From Astrobacterium formosum (GTDB lineage: Bacteria; Pseudomonadota; Alphaproteobacteria; Rhizobiales; Xanthobacteraceae): 64,000 nt of DNA. Every line of letters starts with the position of its first letter. The first letter of the stretch is position 1. Location of the stretch: assembly GCA_030848545.1 (NCBI GenBank), contig JAVDCA010000027.1:29172-93171 (forward strand), read 5' to 3'. Shown here piece after piece: positions 1-8,581 of this stretch. A program made the translations under genes and the position numbers. The notes beneath the pieces were generated by a model. The model was not told where the DNA came from and did not search any database. It saw only the letters and a list, made by a program, of their open reading frames with translations.

Positions 1-388
1 GTTCCGGCACGGTGATCTTGGCAACCGTCGCCGCTGTCGCTGCAGACGATCCCGATACGGCCGCGAAGATGCCGCAGGCCAGGATGTTGACGTGCAACAG
101 GCGTCCCGGCAGGCGGACCAGCCACGGCGCAAGCCCTTCGAACATGTCGTTGGCTAACCGTGTGCGATGCAGAATTTCCGCCATCCAAATGAACAGCGGC
201 AAGGCGGTGACGGCCCAGCTGTTGGTGGCGGTCCAGATCGAGGTCGCGGCCAGAGGTCCCGACGGGGCGGACGTCAGCATCTCCAACGCAAGGAAGCTGG
301 TGGCGATCAACGCAAAGGCGACCCACACCCCGCTGCCCAGAAGCCCGAACAGAACCGCAAAAAGTATGGTCGCAGAGACCGGATCCAT
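1..388 (-). CDS. dctM: TRAP transporter large permease, DctM family (3' part missing)
   Basis: Membrane-embedded large permease of a tripartite ATP-independent periplasmic (TRAP) transporter, which uses an ion gradient to import organic acids or related solutes. The 129 visible codons start at an ATG 12 bases past the dctQ stop and run off the window edge. The protein begins with two hydrophobic segments (about residues 6-30 and 45-60). A conserved-looking stretch follows (PLFIWMAEILHR, then GIFAAVSGSSAATAATVAKI near residues 105-124); the SGSSAATA element is typical of DctM. It is the last visible gene of a minus-strand unit with dctQ, dctP and a two-domain unknown gene. The family is clear; the substrate is not. 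Confidence 0.9.
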   Translation of the reverse strand, partial: MDPVSATILFAVLFGLLGSGVWVAFALIATSFLALEMLTSAPSGPLAATSIWTATNSWAVTALPLFIWMAEILHRTRLANDMFEGLAPWLVRLPGRLLHVNILACGIFAAVSGSSAATAATVAKITVPE

Positions 389-399
389 GTCATGCGCTC

Positions 400-933
400 C
401 TAGCGATCCGCTCCGAAATCGTCTTCACCCTCGGCGAGACGACTCTGCTCGTAGACGGGCTGCTGGCCGCGGCACATGCGAACAAACTCCTCGGTAATGG
501 AAACGCCCAGCAAGAAAATCCCCAAAGTCATACAGAACTCTGGAATCCAAAGAGGAATGGACAGCATTCCATCGGAGCGGTCGTTGAAGAGGAAGGCCTC
601 CCACGTCATGTTCCCGGTCTGGTAGGTCAGCCAGAACGACGCGATCCCGGCGACCAAGAGAGCAAACATCTCAAAAGGCCGGATCAGGCGGGACGGAAGG
701 CACTGTGTGATTACCGTGATGCGAATATGAACGTTGTGGCGGAAGGTGTGCGCTAGCGCCAGAAACGAGGCGGCGACCAGACAGAACGTCGCGATCTCGA
801 TGCCCCCCGGCAGGGTCGTGTGGAATAACCGGGCGACCACCCCCACGATGACGCAGGCCGCAATCAAGAACACCGCCACGGCGGCGGCGATCCCGCCGCC
901 AAAATACAAACCGCGCAAAAACTTGGACAGCAT
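400..933 (-). CDS. dctQ: TRAP transporter small permease, DctQ family
   Basis: Small membrane subunit of the TRAP transporter, pairing with DctM in the inner membrane. The 177-aa product has four predicted hydrophobic segments (about residues 10-35, 45-65, 85-105 and 125-150), the usual DctQ layout. I chose the ATG at 933 (MLSKFLRGLYF) because an AGAAAGG element lies about nine bases upstream. A longer frame exists, but its extra N-terminus is arginine-rich, non-membrane and overlaps dctP. It lies between dctP and dctM in the same direction, the standard order. The short acidic tail (EGEDDFGADR) is unremarkable. Confidence 0.9.
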   Translation of the reverse strand: MLSKFLRGLYFGGGIAAAVAVFLIAACVIVGVVARLFHTTLPGGIEIATFCLVAASFLALAHTFRHNVHIRITVITQCLPSRLIRPFEMFALLVAGIASFWLTYQTGNMTWEAFLFNDRSDGMLSIPLWIPEFCMTLGIFLLGVSITEEFVRMCRGQQPVYEQSRLAEGEDDFGADR

Positions 934-1013
934 TACGACAAGCCTTTCTGTCCGATGGAGGGAGGCGGCAAACCGGCGATCATCGGCGCCGGTCTGCCGC
1001 GTCGGACGGCGCT

Positions 1014-2000
1014 CTATTTCTTGCCGAACTCCTTCAGCACGGTCTGGCCCAACTCCCCAGTCTGTGCCGCCCATTCCTCGAGCATCTGGATGCCGATCTT
1101 GCGGAGTTGAGCCATGAACTCCGGCGACGGATCCTGAATGATCATGCCGTGGGCTTTCAGCTCCTTGATGTGCTCCGTCGAACTGGTTTCAGATTCCAGC
1201 CATCCGCGCGTCTGGGCATCGAGAGCCGCTTCCCTCAGCACCGTCTTGAACTCCTCCGGCAACTGGTCGTAGAAGCGCTGGTTGACGATGACGGCGTTCA
1301 TCGGCCGGTGACCGCCGGAGGTGAAGGTATAGTACTTCGCGAAGTCCCACGCCTGGCTCTGAACCCCCGCCTGCGGCGAGGTATACATGGTCTGGACCAG
1401 ACCCGTCGCGAACGCCTGGGCGATTTCGCTCATCACGACCTGGACCGGCTCGGCGCCCATCAATTGCGCCAGCCGTGCCGTCTTGGTGCTGTAGACGCGG
1501 GACTTGAGTCCCTTGAAATCGTCCATCGAGGTGATGGGCTTGTTGGTATAGAAGCCCTGCATCGGCCAAGGCGTGGTGTAGAGCAGCTTGATATGCTGCC
1601 TAGCCAGCAGGGACTCGACATGCGGCTTGGTCAAAGTCCACAGCTTGAAGGCCTTTTCGCCGGTGCCGGCAATGAACGGCAGGGTCGAGGCATCAAAAAC
1701 CGGATTCTCGTTGCCGTAGACGTAGATGTACATCTCGGCGATCGGCACCTGGCCGGCGCGCACCGCCTGCTTGGTCTCCTGGTCCTTGACCAGTGCGTTG
1801 GCGACGTGAAGGTTGATCTTGAACTCACCCTTGGACAATTCGTCGACCCGCTTAACGAAGAAGCGCAGGTTCTGGGTGAGGAAATTGCTTTCCGGCAAAG
1901 GCCCGGCCATGTTCCAGGTCACACGCGCCGCGGACGCGGGTTGGCCGAAGGCAGTAAGAAGAGCCGTTAGTGCGAGTGCGCTTTTAACTAGGGCCTTCAT
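1014..2000 (-). CDS. dctP: TRAP transporter substrate-binding protein, DctP family
   Basis: Periplasmic solute-binding subunit that delivers substrate to DctQM. The 328-aa protein has a signal peptide (about residues 1-24, cleavage after QPASA). It then shows the DctP fold markers: an early strand with ESNFLTQNLRFFVKRVDELSKG, a central MYTSPQAGVQSQAWDFAKYYT, and VNQRFYDQLPEEFKTVLREAA toward the C-terminus. The conserved ligand-carboxylate arginine is probably in GLKSRVYSTKTARL (about residues 163-176). A strong AGGAGG site precedes the ATG by six bases. An imperfect hairpin separates it from the upstream two-domain gene, which could let the binding protein be made at a different level. The substrate cannot be read from sequence. 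Confidence 0.93.
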   Translation of the reverse strand: MKALVKSALALTALLTAFGQPASAARVTWNMAGPLPESNFLTQNLRFFVKRVDELSKGEFKINLHVANALVKDQETKQAVRAGQVPIAEMYIYVYGNENPVFDASTLPFIAGTGEKAFKLWTLTKPHVESLLARQHIKLLYTTPWPMQGFYTNKPITSMDDFKGLKSRVYSTKTARLAQLMGAEPVQVVMSEIAQAFATGLVQTMYTSPQAGVQSQAWDFAKYYTFTSGGHRPMNAVIVNQRFYDQLPEEFKTVLREAALDAQTRGWLESETSSTEHIKELKAHGMIIQDPSPEFMAQLRKIGIQMLEEWAAQTGELGQTVLKEFGKK

Positions 2001-2059
2001 GTGTCCCTCCTATGGGCTCTGGCAACAATTCTCGCTCGCTGACATTTTTGATGCCGAAG

Positions 2060-2100
2060 CTCCCACCCGTCCTGCCCCAGGGAGCGCGGACAGGCGGGAG
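2060..2100 (-). terminator. Imperfect intercistronic hairpin upstream of dctP
   Basis: Two 13-base arms (2060-2072 and 2088-2100) pair with two mismatches around a 15-base loop. They sit in the 108-base gap between the UGSC-like gene and dctP. There is no U-tract, so it may stabilise or process mRNA rather than terminate. Confidence 0.35.
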
Positions 2101-2108
2101 CGCGAATC

Positions 2109-3824
2109 CTAGACCTTGAAGTCTTCGATGCTTCGCGGCTTCTTGCCGTTGGGCAGCAGAACCGGCAGGACGATCCCCTCGGAATGCAGGGCCCACGGCA
2201 GAATCACGCCGGAATGGCCGCCCCGACCGCCCGCAACCACCACTTCCACGTCTTCCGGCGAACGGGTCACCGGCATGGGATGACGCAAGTCGAACCCAGG
2301 CGGCCGGACCGGAACCAGACCCCGGTTCCGGACCATCGGGGCGGCGTGGTGCGCGTACACATGGATGTGCTCGCGGATTCTGTCCTTGGTCCACCCGTCC
2401 CGCTGCAGCATCTCCGCGTGATCCGGCGTCAGGACCAGGATCATCGGACCCGGCATGTAGGCGTTGTTGCTTCCCAGCGTGGTGCAGCAGTCGACCAGGG
2501 TATCCATGAGGTCGCCGCCGGTTTCGCTCAGGAAATCGATGATGTCGTGCTGGGGCTCGGCCTTCAGCAAATAGACGGTCGTGGTCGATGCATCGAACCG
2601 CTCGGCATTGATCGTCTTCCAGGGGGTGAGCTTCGGATCTTCGCCGAAGCAGTAGGTGAATTCGGCCTGCGAGGAGATGCAGGCGAGATCGGCAAAGCCG
2701 GGAACCGACCGACAAACATTGACGATCGCCAGGTTGATCGCGCGCCCGACCGTGGCGTTTGCCGGGAACCCAGGCCCCATGCAGCCTTGGCCGCCATAGA
2801 TGCCCACCTCGTCGCCCAGCGGGCCGCTGACGAGCGCCATGTTGCCGCCGGGATGCGATGTCGTGATCGACTGCAGGAAGTTGTACTTGGGATGGGCCAT
2901 CGCCTGGAAAGAGGTGACCAAGATCGGCATGTGGTGGGGTTTGCATCCCGCCATCACCGCAGCCACCAAGACATCCTGGACGGTGATGTTCTTGCCGGTC
3001 GGCCCCACCTTCTCTGCCAGCACGGTCTCGGGGCTCCAGGGGCAATAGGCCTTCATCCGTTCGACGCGGACCGGGCTGGGCGGGATGATCGGTAGACCGT
3101 CGCTCACATGGAGTTCGTTGAAAAGGTCGTTGATCTCCTCGATACCCGGAGCCGGTTGAGCCTGGTCTTCCTCAGACAGCATGATGCGGCTCGCCAGATC
3201 GATCAGCCCGTTTGCCGCGGGAGCCTCCTGGTCGAGCCCGAAATGAAGCGCCGCGCGCTCTGCGAGCCGGTCCGGCGGCAGGGTCAGGGCGTCAAGAATG
3301 GCCGGCCAGTTCTTGTCCACTTCGGCGGCGATTTCCGCCGCCGTGCTGCCCTGGTAGATGTCCAGTGACGTCAGGCACAACTGACCGGCGCGATAGAACG
3401 CGACAGCCTTCACCAGATGCGAGCCGGGAGGCGCCGTGACGTACAGGGTGGGAATGCCGCATTCCTCCAGCGCAATGGTGACGATGGTCGTCGCCGCGCT
3501 CGTTCCCATGTCGCCCAGAGCGACGATGGCGGCCGCCGGCTTTTCCTTGGCCATCATCGCGGCGTAGGCCCGAAGCTGCTCGGTAGACTTGCCGCGCACG
3601 GTCTCGCGGTATTCGACGAAATTGGAAATCCCCGCGCCGACGAGCTTGTCCTTGATGCGAGAGAAAACGGTGCCGTATTCGCAAAACGAAAGCTTGGTAT
3701 TGTCATAAAACAATACACGTCCATTGCGGAGCTGCTCGACGGACGCCCGGTGGGCGAGCTTCAAAAGCGGCCGATCCTGAATACCTCGCGGATCCAGAAC
3801 CGGAAGCAGCTTGGAAATGGGCAT
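2109..3824 (-). CDS. Two-domain protein: UGSC-like N-terminus fused to a 'SDGLPxxPP' domain, unknown function
   Basis: A 571-aa cytoplasmic protein of unknown function, first gene of the TRAP unit. Residues 5-180 look like the UGSC family, whose members carry a Sec/Cys-Gly-Ser-Cys redox motif after a Gly-Asp. The matching spot here reads GDMGTSAATT (residues 104-113), so both redox positions are replaced (Met106, Ser109); M106 is a plain ATG codon, so no selenocysteine is involved. Residues 230-571 form a second domain beginning INDLFNELHVSDGLPIIPPS. It contains an AAVMAGCKP element and a glycine-rich GIYGGQGCMGPGFPANATVGRA segment, which I recall from unannotated proteins encoded near UGSC genes. 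The start is fixed by AGGAGG nine bases upstream. Co-transcription with TRAP genes suggests a role in catabolism of the imported compound (inference). Confidence 0.6.
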   Translation of the reverse strand: MPISKLLPVLDPRGIQDRPLLKLAHRASVEQLRNGRVLFYDNTKLSFCEYGTVFSRIKDKLVGAGISNFVEYRETVRGKSTEQLRAYAAMMAKEKPAAAIVALGDMGTSAATTIVTIALEECGIPTLYVTAPPGSHLVKAVAFYRAGQLCLTSLDIYQGSTAAEIAAEVDKNWPAILDALTLPPDRLAERAALHFGLDQEAPAANGLIDLASRIMLSEEDQAQPAPGIEEINDLFNELHVSDGLPIIPPSPVRVERMKAYCPWSPETVLAEKVGPTGKNITVQDVLVAAVMAGCKPHHMPILVTSFQAMAHPKYNFLQSITTSHPGGNMALVSGPLGDEVGIYGGQGCMGPGFPANATVGRAINLAIVNVCRSVPGFADLACISSQAEFTYCFGEDPKLTPWKTINAERFDASTTTVYLLKAEPQHDIIDFLSETGGDLMDTLVDCCTTLGSNNAYMPGPMILVLTPDHAEMLQRDGWTKDRIREHIHVYAHHAAPMVRNRGLVPVRPPGFDLRHPMPVTRSPEDVEVVVAGGRGGHSGVILPWALHSEGIVLPVLLPNGKKPRSIEDFKV

Positions 3825-4072
3825 TGGCAGTCCTCCTACGTGGCCAAATCAAACATGCGTAGCGTCAACAGAGAAACGATTAACCTTCGGTCGAAAGGCC
3901 AACATCCTCCATTTGATCATTGAAACCTTAGGATAAGTCGGGCGGGCGCGAACGCACGGTGTACGATTCACCCTGGTTGCGCCGTCGATTGATAAATCGA
4001 TTTACTTCCCTTGAAAAAAAATGTACGCCTACATGGCTTATCCTGTCAACTGAATTTCACGGCCGGTTCCCC
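3825..4072. promoter_or_regulatory. Divergent control region between the TRAP unit and the lacI-type gene
   Basis: This 248-base AT-richer gap must hold promoters for both directions. It contains one perfect palindrome (3993-4004, listed separately) and loose AAACGATTA-like half sites near 3873. No confident -35/-10 pair was picked. Confidence 0.5.
3993..4004. promoter_or_regulatory. Candidate LacI-family operator
   Basis: TAAATCGATTTA is a perfect 12-base palindrome with a central CG, the usual form of LacI/GalR-family operators. It lies 69 bases upstream of the regulator's start and 169 bases upstream of the TRAP-unit start. That position fits autoregulation and possible control of the divergent unit. 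Confidence 0.5.
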
Positions 4073-5143
4073 ATGCCCCCGAAGTCCGAACAACGCGCCA
4101 CTATTCAAGATATTGCCCGAGCCGCGCAGGTATCTCCGGCGACAGTATCCCTGGTCCTCAACCGAAAGGGCAACATCAGCGAAAATACAAGAACAAAAAT
4201 TTGGAAAATAGCGGAAGAGATGCAATTCGTCCCCAATTCGATTGCCCGCGCCTTGCGGAGAGGGCGCACATTCTCCTTGGGAGTAGTTGTCAACCACTTA
4301 CAAAACCACTTTTTCACGTCGGTCTTTAGCGGAATCGAGCGCGTCACCGATGCCCAAGGGTTCACCATACTGGTCTCCCAGACCCATGACGACGTGAACA
4401 AGGAACGTAGCCAAGTCCAGCTTCTCACCGAGCGCGGCGTGGACGGACTCATCCTATTTCCGTGCTCACAGGAATGGTCCCATGTCGATACGGTCGTACA
4501 GCGTTTCGGCCTGCCGACGGTGCTCATCGGCAATTATTTCGAGAATAAGGAGTATCTCAGTTTTGTTGCCGACAACTGGAGCGGCGCCTGCAAAGCGGTA
4601 CAGCATCTTATCGCCTTGGCGCGGCAACCGATCATCCACATGGCCGGCCCGCCGACTCAGACCATGTGCCTCATCCGGCGGCGCGCCTTCGAATCGACCA
4701 TATCCGAGAATTTCCCGGAGATTTCTACCAGCGAGCGGATTTTCCCGGTCGCGGCCCTCACTCCGGCCGAAGGTTACCGCGTCATGGCGCAGATACTGGA
4801 GCACTACTGCCCGCCCGTTTCGCTGTTCGTTATCAACGACGATACGGCCCTGGGAGTTCTGCGCCTTTGCGCGGACCGCGGGTTGCGTATCCCCGAAGAC
4901 GTCGCCCTGATCGGGTTCAGCGACATCCCGACACTGAGCACCCTCAGCATCCCCCTCTCCACGGTACGCATCCCAGGCGAAGCAATGGGTGAAAAAGCCG
5001 CGACGACGCTGATCGAAAGCATCAAAAGCGGAAAACCTCCATTGCCGATGCGTGTGGAACTTCCCGTGGAGTTGATTTTGCGCGGCAGCACAAACCTTCC
5101 TGCTGCCCGCGGGCCCCTCGGGAACTCATCTGACGGGCGCTGA
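4073..5143 (+). CDS. LacI/GalR-family transcriptional regulator
   Basis: Ligand-responsive DNA-binding repressor, 356 aa. The N-terminal helix-turn-helix (about residues 8-55: TIQDIARAAQVSPATVSLVLN) is followed by the hinge helix (NSIARALRRGRT). A periplasmic-binding-protein-like effector domain then runs from about residue 62 (SLGVVVNHLQNHFFTSVFSGIE) to the end. The start at MPPKSEQRATIQ places the HTH at the usual distance; an upstream in-frame GTG would add 38 residues unlike the family. It is divergent from the TRAP/UGSC-like unit and is the obvious local regulator, sensing the imported solute or a metabolite (inference). Confidence 0.9.
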   Translation: MPPKSEQRATIQDIARAAQVSPATVSLVLNRKGNISENTRTKIWKIAEEMQFVPNSIARALRRGRTFSLGVVVNHLQNHFFTSVFSGIERVTDAQGFTILVSQTHDDVNKERSQVQLLTERGVDGLILFPCSQEWSHVDTVVQRFGLPTVLIGNYFENKEYLSFVADNWSGACKAVQHLIALARQPIIHMAGPPTQTMCLIRRRAFESTISENFPEISTSERIFPVAALTPAEGYRVMAQILEHYCPPVSLFVINDDTALGVLRLCADRGLRIPEDVALIGFSDIPTLSTLSIPLSTVRIPGEAMGEKAATTLIESIKSGKPPLPMRVELPVELILRGSTNLPAARGPLGNSSDGR

Positions 5144-5493
5144 GCGGCATCCCTGGGTAACCGGTGCTCTATCCAACCTTTCTGAGGTCGAACTAAGGGG
5201 CGATGTTCGGAACTGCGAACTACAAGCCCGATCTCAAGGTCACAAGCGGACCGTCCAGGGCGCACCAGGGAACAGCCCCCCGAAGCGGCCCTGAGTTGCC
5301 GACTACCGCCCAGGCAATTCATGACCGGCGGCATCTTTCCAACAAAACTTTGACCTATGCGGGCATTGGCCGGTCCGGCCGGTTCGGCTAAGACATCGGA
5401 TCATGACCCGCGTGTCTCGGCGTACCGGGCGCCGCCATGGGCGGCCGGACCGGGTTGTGCTTGCGAAACAAAAATTCGTTCTGTCACAAGGAT
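5144..5493. other. Intergenic stretch, no gene recognised
   Basis: About 350 bases between the LacI-type gene and the leader of the PBP gene. Short frames here have no recognisable product. A GGCCGGTCCGGCCGG self-complementary run lies near 5369-5383. I see no tRNA, terminator with a U-tract, or clear promoter. Confidence 0.4.
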
Positions 5494-5637
5494 ATGGAAC
5501 GTACCCTTAAAGTGGTCCGCCGGCAGCCGACGAGGGCTGCGGCCTCTCCCTTGAGGGATCGGGCGCCGCAACGCCGCAGGCGATTCGGCGCCGGGGCGAG
5601 GAACCGAAGGGGTCGGAAGCTGGGTGAGAAGGCGTGA
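5494..5637 (+). CDS. Possible arginine-rich small ORF coupled to the PBP gene
   Basis: A 47-codon frame starting MERTLKVVRRQP, very rich in Arg. Its TGA overlaps the GTG start of the following PBP gene (GTGA). An AAGGA element lies immediately before its ATG, rather close for an ideal ribosome site. I recognise no family. It may be a leader peptide for translational coupling or a chance frame in GC-rich DNA. Confidence 0.3.
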   Translation: MERTLKVVRRQPTRAAASPLRDRAPQRRRRFGAGARNRRGRKLGEKA

Positions 5638-7913
5638 GCGATCCTGACCATCATCCGCGGATCCGCTGGACCGAACGCCTGAGGCGTTTTTTCCTCGACC
5701 TCGACGCGCGCCTGGACTTCGGCCTTTACCAGAGCCGTGCCTGGAGCCGCGAGCTGTTCGAGCGTTTCGCCACCTACATGGACCGCTTCCATGTGGCCGG
5801 CTGGCGGCGCTGGGTCCTGGTCGAGCCGGCCTCGGAAGCCGCCACCTGGGGCATGGGCGGGCTGATCCTGATGCTCGCCCTGGCGATGCCGGCCTTCCTG
5901 GAGACTTCCGACGAGGACTGGCTCAAGAAATCCGAACTCGCCGTCGTGTTCCTCGATCGCTACGGCAACGAGGTCGGCTCGCGCGGCATCAAGCACAACG
6001 ACTCCGTGCCGCTCGAAGAATTCCCCGACCATCTCGTCAAGGCGGCGCTGGCGACCGAAGACCGCCGCTTCTACGAGCATTTCGGCATCGACATTCTGGG
6101 CACGTTCCGCGCCATCCTGACCAATGCGCGCGCCGGCGGCGTCGTCCAGGGCGGCTCGTCCATCACCCAGCAGCTCGCCAAGAACCTGTTCCTGTCCAAC
6201 GAGCGCACCATCGAACGCAAGGTCAAGGAGGCGTTCCTGGCCATCTGGCTGGAAACGCGCCTGTCCAAGAACGAGATCCTCAAGCTCTATCTGGATCGCG
6301 CCTATATGGGCGGCGGCGCCTTCGGGGTCGACGCCGCGGCGCAGTACTATTTCGGCAAGTCGGCCCGCGACGTGAACCTCGCCGAGGCGGCGATGCTCGC
6401 CGGCCTGTTCAAGGCGCCGACCAAGTTCGCCCCGCACATCAACCTGCCGGCGGCGCGCGCCCGCGCCAACGTGGTGCTCGACAACCTGGTCGAGGCCGGC
6501 TTCATGACCGAGGGCCAAGTATTCGGCGCCCGCCGCAACCCCGCCGCCGCCATCGATCGCCGCGACGAAGGCGCCCCGCACTACTATCTCGACTGGGCCT
6601 TCGACGAGATGAAGAAGCTCGTCGACAAATTCCCGAAATCCATCACCGAACGCGCCTTCGTGGTGCGCACCGCCCTCGACCCCGGCCTGCAGCACCGCGC
6701 CGAGACGGTGGTCGAGAACATGCTCAAGCAGTACGGCCGCGACTACCACGCCAAGCAGGCCGCCACGGTGGTGGCCGACCTCGACGGCGCCGTGCGCGCC
6801 ATGGTGGGCGGCCGCGACTACGGAGTGAGCCAGTTCAATCGCGCCACCGACGCGATGCGCCAGCCCGGCTCCTCGTTCAAGCCCTATGTCTACGCCACCG
6901 CCCTGCAGGTCGGCGTTGTCAAGCCGACCTCCATGATCTCGGACGGCCCCATCTGCCTCGGCAACTGGTGCCCGAAGAACTATTCGGGCGGCTATTCGGG
7001 GACGATGACACTCACTCAGGCGCTGACGCGCTCCATCAACACCGTCGCGGTCAAGCTGTCGGTGATGATCGGCCAGGGCAGCGGCGAGTGGAACAAGGCC
7101 AAGGACGGACGCAACAAGATCGTCGCCAACGCCAAGGCCATGGGGTTGCGCACGCCGCTGCCTGACACGCCGTCGCTGCCCATCGGCGCCGACGAGGTGA
7201 CGGTGCTCGACCATACGGTCGCCTACGCGACCTTCCCCAATGCGGGCCGGTCCGTGATGGCCCACGCGGTCCTGGAAGTGCGCACCGGCAACGGCGAGAC
7301 CATCTGGCGGTTCGACCGCGACGGTCCCAAGCCCAGGCAGGTGTTCACCCCGCAGGTCGCCGCCGACATGGCCTTCATGATGAACAAGGTGGTCGAGGAA
7401 GGCACCGCGCGCCGCGCCATCCTTCCGGGCATCAAGGCGGCCGGCAAGACCGGCACCACCAATGCGTATCGGGACGCCTGGTTCGTCGGCTACACGGGCA
7501 ACTTCGTCTGCGGGGTCTGGTTCGGCAACGACGACTATTCGCCGCTCAACCGCATGACCGGCGGTTCGGCGCCGGCCATGACCTGGCACGACATCATGGA
7601 ATACGCCCACCAGGGCGTCGAACTCAAAAACATCCCCGGCCTGCCCGCCAATCCGTCGACCACGGCGCCGGCGATCGCCGATGCGTCGCGTGGCGAGGCG
7701 CCGCGCCCGGTGGCGCTGACGTCGCGCGGCAAGCAGGTGCTGCTGCGCATCGAACGGGCGATGGAAGAGGCCGGACGCGCCGGAAACGCCGTCGGCGGCG
7801 TCACGCCGGGACCTCGCGCCAGCGCCGAAGACGCGACCCTCGGCGCCGCGACCGTCGGCGCCGCGCCAACCGGCGCTGCCCGCGAGGCACTGCGGACGAG
7901 GCGCGGACAATGA
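5634..7913 (+). CDS. Bifunctional penicillin-binding protein 1A (transglycosylase/transpeptidase)
   Basis: Inner-membrane enzyme that polymerises lipid II glycan and cross-links peptide stems in the periplasm. The 759-aa protein has a cytoplasmic N-terminus of about 75 residues and one membrane anchor (GMGGLILMLALAMPAF, about 79-95). The GT51 domain carries EDRRFYEHFGID (catalytic Glu near 142) and GGSSITQQLAKNLFL. The transpeptidase domain has SSFK (Ser413, Lys416), SIN (Ser467-Asn469) and KTGT (605-608). The C-terminal tail is Ala/Pro-rich. Start is GTG. The long cytoplasmic N-terminus is typical of rhizobial PBP1A-family proteins. Several class A PBPs usually coexist, so a specific symbol is not assigned. 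Confidence 0.93.
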   Translation: MSDPDHHPRIRWTERLRRFFLDLDARLDFGLYQSRAWSRELFERFATYMDRFHVAGWRRWVLVEPASEAATWGMGGLILMLALAMPAFLETSDEDWLKKSELAVVFLDRYGNEVGSRGIKHNDSVPLEEFPDHLVKAALATEDRRFYEHFGIDILGTFRAILTNARAGGVVQGGSSITQQLAKNLFLSNERTIERKVKEAFLAIWLETRLSKNEILKLYLDRAYMGGGAFGVDAAAQYYFGKSARDVNLAEAAMLAGLFKAPTKFAPHINLPAARARANVVLDNLVEAGFMTEGQVFGARRNPAAAIDRRDEGAPHYYLDWAFDEMKKLVDKFPKSITERAFVVRTALDPGLQHRAETVVENMLKQYGRDYHAKQAATVVADLDGAVRAMVGGRDYGVSQFNRATDAMRQPGSSFKPYVYATALQVGVVKPTSMISDGPICLGNWCPKNYSGGYSGTMTLTQALTRSINTVAVKLSVMIGQGSGEWNKAKDGRNKIVANAKAMGLRTPLPDTPSLPIGADEVTVLDHTVAYATFPNAGRSVMAHAVLEVRTGNGETIWRFDRDGPKPRQVFTPQVAADMAFMMNKVVEEGTARRAILPGIKAAGKTGTTNAYRDAWFVGYTGNFVCGVWFGNDDYSPLNRMTGGSAPAMTWHDIMEYAHQGVELKNIPGLPANPSTTAPAIADASRGEAPRPVALTSRGKQVLLRIERAMEEAGRAGNAVGGVTPGPRASAEDATLGAATVGAAPTGAAREALRTRRGQ

Positions 7914-8002
7914 TATCGAGGAGCGGTGACATGCCTGAACGGGCGAACCTGTTCTTGCCTTGTCGCGAACGGGTGCCATCGTCGGTGTGACCGGGTGCGA
8001 TC

Positions 8003-8581
8003 GTGCGTTTATTGCTGGGCACATTGTTTGCGTTCATGGTCGCGGCCGTTGTCGGCCTCGGCGGAACATGGACGGCGCTGAACCGGGGTGTCGCCTTCGG
8101 CGCCGTCACCATCGGGGCGTGGACCGCGTGGCCGCGCGCCGGTACCGCCGACATCGATCCCTATGCGCAGGCCGTTGTGGCGCGTTCCGGCGCGCTGCCG
8201 GTCGGATTGGGTGATGGCGTCGCCTTCATGGCGAGCCACGACGACGCCGGAAAGCCACTCGACGGCCGTTGCGACGTGGTGCTGCGCGGCACGACCCCGC
8301 AAGCCCGCTTCTTCACCATCACGCTCTACACGCCCGACGGCGCCCTCATCGCCACGTCGTTGGCGCGTTTGGGCTTCACCAGCCAGGAACTGATCCGCGG
8401 CGGCGACGGCTCCATCGAGGTGACCCTGGCGCCGCGCGCGCGCGCCGGCAACTGGCTCGCCACCGGCGGCGTCGAACGCTACCTGCTGGCGCTGCGGCTC
8501 TACGACACCCCGGTCGGCATCGCCACCAGGGCCGGACGCGAGGCGCCGATGCCCGCCATCATCACAACGGATTGCCCATGA
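8003..8581 (+). CDS. DUF1214-type membrane-anchored protein
   Basis: A 192-aa protein with an N-terminal signal-anchor (residues 1-25) and a periplasmic beta-rich domain. Segments such as GRCDVVLRGTTPQARFFTITLYTPDG and GSIEVTLAPRARAGNWLATGG match my recollection of DUF1214, a domain usually encoded with DUF1254. The stop overlaps the start of the next gene by four bases (ATGA), so the pair is translationally coupled. Start is GTG with MRLLLGTLFAFM following. The biochemical role is unknown; the location suggests the envelope. Confidence 0.75.
   Translation: MRLLLGTLFAFMVAAVVGLGGTWTALNRGVAFGAVTIGAWTAWPRAGTADIDPYAQAVVARSGALPVGLGDGVAFMASHDDAGKPLDGRCDVVLRGTTPQARFFTITLYTPDGALIATSLARLGFTSQELIRGGDGSIEVTLAPRARAGNWLATGGVERYLLALRLYDTPVGIATRAGREAPMPAIITTDCP

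Noticed and set aside
3507..3509. Selenocysteine in the UGSC-like protein
   Set aside because: The codon at the Sec position is ATG, not TGA, so the protein cannot be a selenoprotein here.
5484..8024. Very long minus-strand open frame (846 codons) antisense to the PBP1A gene
   Set aside because: High-GC third-position artefact: its translation is His/Gly/Arg-rich and matches no family, while the plus strand encodes a complete PBP1A.
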